DNA from: Sphingopyxis sp.
GTDB taxonomy: Bacteria; Pseudomonadota; Alphaproteobacteria; Sphingomonadales; Sphingomonadaceae
Direction: 5' to 3'
Assembly: GCA_015657575.1 (NCBI GenBank)
Contig: JACDQN010000185.1
Coordinates: forward strand, 1 to 52,066
Length of the DNA: 52,066 bases
The position numbers and the translations under genes were made by a program. The first letter of the stretch is position 1; each line of letters opens with the position of its first letter. This document shows, in pieces, positions 17,316 to 25,170 of this stretch. The notes under the pieces were generated by a model. The model did no database searches, was not told the origin of the DNA, and was given only the letters and a program-made list of their open reading frames with translations.

Positions 17316-17690
17316 TTACGACGCCTTCGCCAACGACAGGGCGGCGGCTTCGCGATCGTTACTGCCCTCTTCGACCAGCGCCGCGCTCGCGGGCGGCTTC
17401 ACGCCGGCGCCGAACATGCGCGTGCCGAGACCGACTTCCTTCTGCGTCACGGTCAGCGCCAGATGCGCGTCGGTCAGCAGCTGGCGGACCTCGCCGGCGG
17501 CGGCGAGCGCGTTCGCGACCTTGGCCATGGCTTCCTGGCCGACGATCGCCGACATGTTGGTATCGCGGCGCGCGGTGGGCAGCGTCGCGGCGAGCTGTGC
17601 GATGCGGATCATCGCTTCGTCGATGGCGTCTTCGGCCTGGTGCAGTTCGGAAGCGATCTTCTTTGCTGCGGAAACGCGTTCGTTCAGCAT
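17316..17690 (-). CDS. Conserved-looking helical protein of unknown function
   Basis: 124 residues, almost wholly alpha-helical and Ala-rich, with heptad-like stretches (SAAKKIASELHQAEDAIDEA, EAMAKVANALAAAGEVRQLL). No membrane segment, signal peptide or metal-binding motif. No family recognised. The gene has a clean frame, codon use like its neighbours and a plausible start (ATG after AAGGGAT). It could be a small scaffold or chaperone-type protein; nothing links it firmly to flagella. Confidence 0.6.
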   Translation of the reverse strand: MLNERVSAAKKIASELHQAEDAIDEAMIRIAQLAATLPTARRDTNMSAIVGQEAMAKVANALAAAGEVRQLLTDAHLALTVTQKEVGLGTRMFGAGVKPPASAALVEEGSNDREAAALSLAKAS

Positions 17691-17751
17691 GCTCTTATCC
17701 CTTGCAAAGGAATGCTACCGGTTTCCCCCCCGCAGCATTCGGTTCGGACCG

Positions 17752-18243
17752 TCAGGTCATGACCCGGCCAAGTCCGACAAGGATCGAATAGAGGGCGGAG
17801 AAAGCCAAAATGGTCGCGAAGGCGATCAGGATTGGCCAGATTATCCTTTCCATCAACCCATGCCGGTTGGCCGGCTGGGACGCGGTCGGAAATGGCGAAC
17901 CGATGTCGAAGATCCGCCGAAACGAACTGCGCCCCGGTCCCGCTTCACCGTCGGGGGCCTCGTCGCCTAGGTCGATCAATTGATATGTCAAAGATTGATA
18001 AGGGGTAACATGATCGAAGACACCGTTAACCGCGAGGATACGTGCCGCCTCTATCCTATTCGAAACATTAAGTTTTTTTAAGGCCCGCCGGACGCGTTCG
18101 TCGACCGTGTGCGGCGATACGTCCATCAGCCGCGCGATCTGCTTGGAATTTTTGTGCTCATAGACGTGCCGCAACGTTTCGATTTGCGCGGCCGAAAGCA
18201 GGCTGATGTAATTGTCGGGGTCGCCTTGCACGTAGCAGGGCAT
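17752..18243 (-). CDS. LuxR-type helix-turn-helix protein with C-terminal membrane anchor
   Basis: 163 residues. A LuxR/GerE-type DNA-binding domain is at the N-terminus (LSAAQIETLRHVYEH, then NSKQIARLMDVSPHTVDERV and RALKKLNVSNRIEAARIL, residues about 15-70). A linker of about 60 residues follows, then a single hydrophobic helix (IIWPILIAFATILAFSALYS) near the C-terminus. The order is inverted compared with usual LuxR proteins, and DNA binding would occur at the membrane (inference). No phospho-acceptor or ligand domain is seen. Confidence 0.75.
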   Translation of the reverse strand: MPCYVQGDPDNYISLLSAAQIETLRHVYEHKNSKQIARLMDVSPHTVDERVRRALKKLNVSNRIEAARILAVNGVFDHVTPYQSLTYQLIDLGDEAPDGEAGPGRSSFRRIFDIGSPFPTASQPANRHGLMERIIWPILIAFATILAFSALYSILVGLGRVMT

Positions 18244-18425
18244 AGACCATCGCGAGTCGAAATCAAGTTAGCGCCGGGGGTGATTCGCGGTAACATGGCC
18301 CGATGTCACCTGCCGCGGATGCCCGGAAAAGCTGGCGAACGACGGTCTCGGCGCGATCCTATGCCGGTGATGCTTCTTTTTAGGTTAACGGCATCCGCTT
18401 TCGGGACAGGCAGGCCGGTTCTGGA

Positions 18426-19148
18426 TCAGACCGACGGCAGCTCGGATCCCGATTCCTTGAGCGCGCGATAGCGGGCGATCGATTTTTCGATATGGCGCCG
18501 CGCGGCGCGCCGCGCCGCCGCCGCATCGCCCGCCTCGATCGCGGCATAGATCGCGCGGTGGTCGCGATTGATCGTATGCGCATAGCGCTGATGCCGGACC
18601 GGGTCGTCGCCCTGCAGATACAGCCGCCGCGACGGCACCAGCCGGACGCCGAGAAACTGCGTGAAGCGCAGGAAATAGCCGTTACCCGTCGCGCTGGCGA
18701 TCGCCGCGTGAAACGCCGCATCGGCATCGACCGACGCGTCGACGTCGGCGCTGCCTTCCATCGCATCGAGCGTTTCGACCAGGCGCCTCAGATCCTGTTC
18801 GGTGCGGCGCTCGGCGGCGAGCCCCGCCATCTCGACCTCGAACCCCATGCGCATTTCGAGCAGTTTCAGCACATCGTCGATCTCACCGACTTCCTCGGCG
18901 GTGACCTGGAAGGCGCGATAGCGCGCGCCGTCCGGAACATAGGCGCCCGAACCGCGCCGCGAGACGAGCAATCCTCGCGCCGCAAGCCGCGAATAGGCCT
19001 CGCGCACCACCGTCCGGCTGACACCGAAATCCTCGGTGATCGCCTTCTCGGTCGGAAAGCGCGCACCGGGGGGCATGTCGCCCGATTCAATCTGTTCCTC
19101 GAAGCGCTGGACGAGATCATCGGCCAACGACGCCGCCTTGGTCGCCAT
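18426..19148 (-). CDS. GntR-family (FadR subfamily) regulator of the glycan locus
   Basis: 240 residues. N-terminal winged HTH with FPTEKAITEDFGVSRTVVRE and RGLLVSRRGSGAYVP, followed by an all-helical FCD ligand domain (about residues 90-220). Last gene of the manD-DUF4861-gntR minus-strand operon. The FadR-type operator TNGTNNNACNA appears as a perfect palindrome upstream of manD (21312-21324), so it probably represses its own operon and the divergent GH3-GH105 genes until a uronate intermediate binds (inference). ATG at 19148 preferred; an in-frame ATG at 19166 is possible. Confidence 0.85.
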   Translation of the reverse strand: MATKAASLADDLVQRFEEQIESGDMPPGARFPTEKAITEDFGVSRTVVREAYSRLAARGLLVSRRGSGAYVPDGARYRAFQVTAEEVGEIDDVLKLLEMRMGFEVEMAGLAAERRTEQDLRRLVETLDAMEGSADVDASVDADAAFHAAIASATGNGYFLRFTQFLGVRLVPSRRLYLQGDDPVRHQRYAHTINRDHRAIYAAIEAGDAAAARRAARRHIEKSIARYRALKESGSELPSV

Positions 19149-19182
19149 GACGGCGAGCGTTACCATCGCGCGGCCGGGCTGG

Positions 19183-20076
19183 CTAGGGCCGGAAATCCGG
19201 GCGCTGCGCCGCGACATAATCGGTCCAAGCCTCCTGCGTCGCGAAATCGCCGCCCCGGTCCCACGCTGCCCCGCTGTAATAGACAAAGGGCCGCCCGGGC
19301 TGGACGCGCACGAGGATCAGATAATTGTCGGCATCCTCGGCAAAGCCGGCAAAGGCGGCGGGGTCGACGATCACCGCGGCGGCCATGCGGCCCTTGTCGC
19401 CGTCTGCGGGGCCCCACCAGCTGAGACGCGCGCCCGCGCTGTCCTTGCGGATTTCGCCCAGCTTGCTGCCGCCCGTCGGCCGTTTCGAAATCCCGATCCC
19501 GACGATCAGTTCGGCATTGCTGCTCGACGCGATCGTCGAGGTCAGCCGCGTGAAATTCGTCCCCGTGGGCAGGGTGAAACGCCGCGTCTCGCGCACCGTG
19601 CGCAGCGTATCGACCGGCCAGGGTTCATATTCGACGCTGAAATCGGCGACGTCGGGCCCCGATTGCAGGATATGCGGGCGCACATAATTGCGCGAGGTCC
19701 ACAGCTTGTTGTCGTACCAGATACCGAGCCCGCCGGTTCCGCGCCCGGTGCCGACATTATAAAAGTCGATCCCCTCGCCATGATCGGCATGCTGGTCGCC
19801 GGTGCGCAGCTGGCGATCCATGAACGGCCAGCGCACGCGCTTGCCCCATGCATCGATCCCCGACGAAGAGGGCGGCTCGGCCGCCTCGAGCGCGCGGCCA
19901 TAGATGCGGTGTGCGATGCGGTCGTTCTCCCAGAGCAGGTCGCCGAAGCGATAGTCGGCGATCGCGACTGCCGCGCGCGCCTTCCGCTCCTCGGCTGTTG
20001 CCGGCCGCAGCGGCCGATGCTCCTGCGCCGCAATCGGCGCGGCGAACAGAGCGAGAAGGAGCAGCGCGCACCGCAT
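19183..20076 (-). CDS. DUF4861-family secreted protein
   Basis: 297 residues with a signal peptide ([18 protein letters not shown]). The mature part contains WGKRVRWPFMDRQLRTGDQH, DFYNVGTGRGTGGLGIWYDN and SSNAELIVGIGISKRPTGG, which I recognise as DUF4861, a family commonly found in polysaccharide utilisation loci; no activity is established to my knowledge. Its ATG shares one base with the manD stop, so it is co-translated with manD. It may act on oligosaccharides in the periplasm (inference). Confidence 0.72.
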   Translation of the reverse strand: MRCALLLLALFAAPIAAQEHRPLRPATAEERKARAAVAIADYRFGDLLWENDRIAHRIYGRALEAAEPPSSSGIDAWGKRVRWPFMDRQLRTGDQHADHGEGIDFYNVGTGRGTGGLGIWYDNKLWTSRNYVRPHILQSGPDVADFSVEYEPWPVDTLRTVRETRRFTLPTGTNFTRLTSTIASSSNAELIVGIGISKRPTGGSKLGEIRKDSAGARLSWWGPADGDKGRMAAAVIVDPAAFAGFAEDADNYLILVRVQPGRPFVYYSGAAWDRGGDFATQEAWTDYVAAQRPDFRP

Positions 20077-21287
20077 CACCAGCTCCACATCGTCCCGTCC
20101 TCGAGCCGGTTTACCGGCAGATAGGCGCGGGCATAGGGATGAGTTTCGGCCAGCGCCTCGTCGATATCGACCCCCAGGCCCGGCGCATCGCCCGGGTGAA
20201 GCATGCCGTCCACAAAACGATAGGCGTGCGGAAAGACCGCGTCGGTCTCTGCGGTGTGGCGCATATATTCCTGAATACCGAAATTGGGGATCGCGAGCCC
20301 GAGGTGCAGCGCCGCCGCCATCGTCACCGGCGACAGGTCGGTCGCGCCGTGACAGCCCGTCCGCACCTGATACAGGTCGGCGAGCGACGCGATCTGGCGC
20401 ATATGGGTGATGCCGCCCGCGTGGAGCACGGTCGCGCGGATATAATCGATCAGCCGGTTCTCGATCAGCGCCTTGCAGTCCCACACCGACGAGAAAATCT
20501 CGCCGACCGCAAGCGGCGTGGTCGTGTGCTGGCGGATCAGGCGGAATGCGTCCTGATCCTCCGCCGGGGTCGCATCCTCGATCCAGAACGGACGATAGGG
20601 CTCCAGATCCTTGCCGAGCCGCGCCGCCTCGATCGGGGTCAGCCGGTGGTGGACATCGTGGAGCAGATGGACATCCCAGCCAAGCGCCTCGCGCGCCGCC
20701 GCGAACAATTCGGGGACGATGCGCAGATATTTCGCGGTCGACCAGATATTCTCGGTCGGCAGGTCGTTGTCGGCGGGCTCATAGAAATAGCGGTCCTTGC
20801 TGACGCCATAGGTCGACGCCATGCCCGGAACGCCGCACTGGAGGCGGATCGCCTTATAGCCCTGGCGTTGATAGTCGAGCGCCGCCTCGATCGTGTCGGC
20901 GATCGTCTCGCCATTGGCGTGGCCATAGACCATGCACCCGTCGCGTGATGCACCGCCGAGCAATTGATAGACGGGCAGGCCCGCCAGCTTACCCTTGATG
21001 TCCCACAGCGCCATGTCGACCGCGGCGATCGCCGCCATCGTCACCGGGCCGCGCCGCCAATAGGCGCCCTTGTAGAGATATTGCCAGATATCCTCGATCC
21101 GATGTGCATCGCGCCCGATCAAGCAGGGCACGACATGCTCGGACAGATAGGCCGCAACCGCGAGTTCGCGGCCGTTGAGCGTCGCGTCGCCGACGCCGGT
21201 CGTCCCGTCGTCGCATTCGATCTTCAGCGTCGTGAAATTGCGGCCCGGCGAGGTCAATATCACCCGGGCGGACACGATCTTTGGCAT
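20076..21287 (-). CDS. manD: D-mannonate dehydratase ManD (enolase superfamily)
   Basis: 403 residues, one more than the structurally known Novosphingobium ManD as I recall. It dehydrates D-mannonate to 2-keto-3-deoxy-D-gluconate in D-glucuronate catabolism. Metal ligands are visible at Asp211 (HLLHDVHH), Glu237 (FWIEDATP) and Glu263 (AVGEIFS); His213, His313 (GCHGATDL) and Arg148 fit the catalytic set. The C-terminus [12 protein letters not shown] is characteristic. ATG at 21287 has GGGGAG upstream; a longer in-frame ATG at 21323 would place the operator inside the coding region. First gene of the operon. Confidence 0.92.
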   Translation of the reverse strand: MPKIVSARVILTSPGRNFTTLKIECDDGTTGVGDATLNGRELAVAAYLSEHVVPCLIGRDAHRIEDIWQYLYKGAYWRRGPVTMAAIAAVDMALWDIKGKLAGLPVYQLLGGASRDGCMVYGHANGETIADTIEAALDYQRQGYKAIRLQCGVPGMASTYGVSKDRYFYEPADNDLPTENIWSTAKYLRIVPELFAAAREALGWDVHLLHDVHHRLTPIEAARLGKDLEPYRPFWIEDATPAEDQDAFRLIRQHTTTPLAVGEIFSSVWDCKALIENRLIDYIRATVLHAGGITHMRQIASLADLYQVRTGCHGATDLSPVTMAAALHLGLAIPNFGIQEYMRHTAETDAVFPHAYRFVDGMLHPGDAPGLGVDIDEALAETHPYARAYLPVNRLEDGTMWSW

Positions 21288-21311
21288 TCGCTCCCCTTCA
21301 TTCGATTCAAA

Positions 21312-21324
21312 GTTGTCTGACAAC
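21312..21324. promoter_or_regulatory. GntR/FadR-type operator palindrome between manD and GH3
   Basis: GTTGTC-T-GACAAC is a perfect 13-bp palindrome that fits the FadR-subfamily operator TNGTNNNACNA. It lies 25 bases upstream of manD and about 77 bases upstream of the divergent GH3 gene, well placed to control both units. Confidence 0.75.
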
Positions 21325-21400
21325 CTTATTGACAGGCTCGCGCCGAAAGGGAAAGAGATATGTGAACGGAATCAACGGATGCCGGCGAACGAGGGAGCGG

Positions 21401-23856
21401 ATGGTGAAACGAAGCGGGTGGCTCGCGGTGGCGAGCGCGGCGGCCTTGGCAGCGGCCCCAGGCAATGCGCAGGATGCCCGCCCCGACCGCTGGCCCGCGA
21501 TGGCCGCACCGGCCGCCGATGCCGCGATCGAAGCTCGCATCGACGCATTGATCGCGGCGATGTCGCTCGAACAGAAAGTCGGTCAGATCATCCAGGGCGA
21601 TATCGGCAGCACGACGCCTGACGACGTCGCCCACTATCATCTGGGCTCGATTCTAAACGGCGGTAGTTCGTCGCCCGGCGGCGACGAATTCGGCCCCGCT
21701 TCGGCATGGGTCGCGGCAGCCGATGCCTATTATGAGGCATCGATGCGTCCGCAGGGCGATCTACCACGCATTCCGGTGATGTGGGGATCGGACGCGGTTC
21801 ACGGCCACAACAATATCGTCGGCGCGACGCTGTTCCCGCACAATATCGGCCTCGGCGCCGCACGAAATCCCGCGCTGATGGAGAAAATCGGCGCCGTGAC
21901 CGCGATCGAAATGCGCGTCACCGGGCTCGACTGGACCTTCGCCCCCACGATCGCGGTCGCGCGCGACGATCGCTGGGGACGCACTTATGAAAGCTTCGGC
22001 GAAGACCCGGCGATCGCGACAAGCTATGCCGCGGCGCTGGTGCACGGCATCCAGGCCGCCGCGGCGACAAGGACTGGCTCCGAGGGCCGCACATCATCGC
22101 CACCGCCAAGCATTTCCTCGCCGACGGCGGCACCGAAGGCGGCCGCGACCGCGGCGATGCGCAGATCGACGAACAGGAACTGATCCGCCTTCACGCCCCC
22201 GCCTATGTCGCCGCGCTGGAAGCCGATGTGCAGAGCGTGATGGCTAGTTTTTCGGGATGGGGCGGGGTCAAGATGCATGGCAACTCCAGCCTGCTTACCG
22301 GCGTGCTCAAGCAGCGCTGGGGTTTCGACGGGCTCGTCGTCGGCGACTGGGACGGCCATGCCAAGGTACCGGGCTGCTCGCCGACCGATTGTCCCGCGTC
22401 GATCGCGGCGGGGCTCGACCTTTATATGGGGCCGGCAAGCTGGAAGGGGCTCTATGCGTCGACGCTCGCCGCCGCGCGGTCGGGCACGCTGCCGATGGCA
22501 CGGCTCGACGATGCGGTGCGCCGCATCCTCCGCGTCAAGCTGCGCGCCGGACTGTTCGAAGCCGGAAAACCCTCGGCGCGGCCTTATGCGGGTCGCTACG
22601 AATTGCTCGGCGCACCCGAGCATCGTGCGGTGGCGCGGCAGGCGGTGCGGGAATCACTGGTCCTCCTCAAAAATGACGGAGTCCTGCCGCTCAAGAAAGA
22701 TGCGCGCATTCTGGTCGCGGGCGACGGCGCCGACAATGTCGGCAAACAGTCGGGCGGCTGGACGCTGACCTGGCAGGGCACCGGCACGCTGCCCGAGCAT
22801 TTTCCCGGCGCGACCTCGATCTTCGCGGGCGTGCGCGAGGCCGTCCGGGCGCGTGGCGGCAGTGCGGAACTCTCGGTCGACGGGCGCTTCACGGCAAAGC
22901 CCGATGCGGCGATCGTCGTCTTCGGCGAGGATCCCTATGCCGAGTTCCAGGGCGACCGCGCCGATCTCTATTTCGACGATATGCGCGGTAATCTCGACAC
23001 GATGAAGCGGCTCAAGGCCGCGGGCATTCCGGTGGTCGCCGTGTTTCTCTCGGGCCGCCCGCTGTGGATCAATCGCCATATCAACGCCGCCGACGCCTTC
23101 GTTGCGGCCTGGCTGCCGGGGTCGGAGGGCGGCGGGGTCGCCGACGTCCTGTTCGGCAAGAATGATTTCCGGGGCAGGCTCCCCTTTTCCTGGCCCGCCG
23201 ACGCCAAGGGCGTGCCGCTCAACGTCGGCGATACGGATTATAAGCCGCTCTATCCGTTCGGTTTCGGCCTCACCCTCGCCGATCGCAAGCCGGCGCCGGC
23301 GCTGTCCGAGGATCCGGGCATCGTCGTCGAGCAGCCGGTCATCGGCCCGATCTTCGCGCGCGGCCGCGCGGTCGGGACGCGCCTGCTCCAGATCGACGGC
23401 ACCAACGACAGCCCGCAGGCGATCGTCGGCGCCGCCGACAATGGCGCGATCGCGGTGCACCCGGTCGATCGCGATGCGCAGGAGGATGCGCGCGAGATCA
23501 TCTGGTCGGGCCGCTCGCGCGGGACGCTGATCGTCGCCAATCCGCGCTCCGCCGACCTGTCGCGTGCGGCGCCGCTCGCGCTCACGCTCGACCTTCGCGT
23601 CGACCAGGCCCCGGCCGCCCCGGCGATGCTCGAAATGCGCTGCGGCCCCGGCTGCACCGTAAGGCTCGATATCGCCCCGCGGCTCGCGGCAATGGCCGGA
23701 CGCGGTTGGCAGAAACTCGAAATCCCGCTGACCTGCCTGCCCGGCGCGCGGCTCGATACGGTCACCGCGCCCTTCGCGCTGTCGTCGAGCGCCCCGATGC
23801 GCCTCACCCTGTCCTCGATCGCCCTCACGCCCGTAAAGGAAACGCCATGTCGCTAA
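21401..23856 (+). CDS. Glycoside hydrolase family 3 (exo-beta-glucosidase type), frame broken by a 1-base deletion near 22063
   Basis: About 818 residues once repaired. Signal peptide (GWLAVASAAALAAAPGNAQ), then the GH3 TIM barrel (MSLEQKVGQIIQGDIG, IPVMWGSDAVHGHNNIVGAT) with the nucleophile Asp in GLVVGDWDGHAKV; the alpha/beta sandwich domain follows, then a C-terminal beta domain. At CAGGCCGCCGCGGCGACAAG the frame slips and conserved sequence continues as DWLRGPHIIATAKHFLADGG. ATG at 21401 has GGGAG upstream. Probably periplasmic, trimming beta-linked glucose from the imported glycan. It overlaps GH105 by 10 bases. Confidence 0.88.
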
Positions 23857-25007
23857 GCCTCTTTGCCCTGATGATGACCGCCCCCGCCGCGGCGGTAGCC
23901 CCGGCCGAGCCCGTCATGCCGAAGCCCGCCGACATCCTCGCACAGACGCGCCGCGTCGCCGACTGGCAGCTCACGCATCGCGAGGCGTGGGACAAGATGC
24001 CCGCCGCGCGTCCCAGCGTGCGCGAGCCGCGCGACTGGCAACAGGCGACCTTCTGGGTTGCGCTCACCGATCTCGCCGAGCGCGACGCGCGCTATCGCGA
24101 TCCGGTCGTCGAACTCGGCCGCGCCGAGAAATGGCAGCTCGGCCGGCTTGCCTTCCATGCCGACGACCAGCTGATCGCGCAGGCATGGGAATGGGCGTCG
24201 CGCAACGGCGGCGGCGCCGAGGCGCTCGTGCCGGCGCGCGCCTATTTCGACAATGTCTTCACCAACCGCCGCGCCAACAGCCTTGAATTCGTACCGACGC
24301 AGCCAGGCGGCGGCTATTCGCTGTGCACCGAACGCTGGTGCTGGTGCGACGCGCTTTTCATGGCGCCGCCGACCATGCTGCGCATCGGCAAGGCGACGGG
24401 CGACAAGCGCTATGCCGACTTCGTCCACGCCGAATGGAAGGCGACGACCGACTATCTCTATGACCCCGCCGAGGATCTTTATTTCCGCGACAGCCGCTTT
24501 TTCGACCGGCGCGACGACAAGGGGCGCAAGATCTTCTGGAGCCGCGGCAACGGCTGGGTGATGGGTGGGCTTGTCCGTGTGCTGCAGATACTCGACAAGG
24601 ATGATCCGCAGCGCCCCTATTATGAGGGCATTTTCAAGAAAATGTCCGCGAAGCTGGTGACGCTGCAAAAGGCCGACGGCTATTGGCCGGCCTCGCTGCT
24701 CGACAGCGACCCCGGTACGCCGCCCGAATCGAGCGGCACCGCTTTCTACACCTATGCCTTTGCCTGGGGCGTCGATCAGGGACTGCTCAAGCGCGCCACC
24801 TACGAACCCGCGGCGATCCGCGGCTGGGCCGCATTGCAGCGCGCGGTGCAGCCCGACGGCATGCTGGGCTGGGTCCAGCAGGTCGGCGACCGTCCCGACA
24901 GCGTCGCGGCGGAAGAAACGCAATTCTACGGCTCGGGCGCATTCCTACTCGCGGGCACGGCGATGTACGATCTCGCGTCGAAGCGCCAAGCGGGCAGAAA
25001 ACCTTAG
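23847..25007 (+). CDS. GH105 unsaturated uronyl hydrolase
   Basis: 386 residues with a likely N-terminal signal peptide. The (alpha/alpha)6-barrel motifs of GH105 are clear: WCWCDALFMAPPTML, with the likely catalytic Asp at about residue 168, then KIFWSRGNGWVMGGLVRVLQ and ESSGTAFYTYAFAWGVDQG. It removes the 4,5-unsaturated uronic acid left by a polysaccharide lyase. The start overlaps the GH3 stop and is preceded by AAAGGA. The pairing with lyase genes downstream and manD upstream supports a uronate-containing substrate; glucuronate fits best because of ManD (inference). Confidence 0.88.
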   Translation: MSLSLFALMMTAPAAAVAPAEPVMPKPADILAQTRRVADWQLTHREAWDKMPAARPSVREPRDWQQATFWVALTDLAERDARYRDPVVELGRAEKWQLGRLAFHADDQLIAQAWEWASRNGGGAEALVPARAYFDNVFTNRRANSLEFVPTQPGGGYSLCTERWCWCDALFMAPPTMLRIGKATGDKRYADFVHAEWKATTDYLYDPAEDLYFRDSRFFDRRDDKGRKIFWSRGNGWVMGGLVRVLQILDKDDPQRPYYEGIFKKMSAKLVTLQKADGYWPASLLDSDPGTPPESSGTAFYTYAFAWGVDQGLLKRATYEPAAIRGWAALQRAVQPDGMLGWVQQVGDRPDSVAAEETQFYGSGAFLLAGTAMYDLASKRQAGRKP

Positions 25008-25063
25008 TCGCCCAATGATAGGGATCCACGGGGGGCGGGCCGCGATTGACTTCGCAACCAAAG

Positions 25064-25074
25064 TTGTATTACAT
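25064..25074. promoter_or_regulatory. Second GntR-like operator candidate upstream of TonB receptor
   Basis: TTGTATTACAT fits the FadR-subfamily pattern TNGTNNNACNA except at the last position, and shares the flank CAAAGTTGT with the perfect operator at 21312-21324. It lies about 100 bases upstream of the receptor gene. Confidence 0.45.
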
Positions 25075-25081
25075 TCGATGA

Positions 25082-25126
25082 TGACACCGGTATCAAATTC
25101 GCTTTGCAAAAATGACACCGGTATCA
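25082..25126. promoter_or_regulatory. Pair of identical palindromic operators upstream of TonB receptor
   Basis: TGACACCGGTATCA occurs at 25082-25095 and again at 25113-25126, embedded in an 18-base direct repeat. Each is a near-palindrome with a central CCGG. The copies are 31 bp apart, close to three helical turns, so two regulator dimers would lie on the same DNA face. The symmetry and central CG suggest a LacI-family protein, none of which is encoded in this window (inference). Confidence 0.7.
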
Positions 25127-25170
25127 AATCTTATCGCGGGCATCGAGACCGGCGAAACAGGGAGAGAAAG

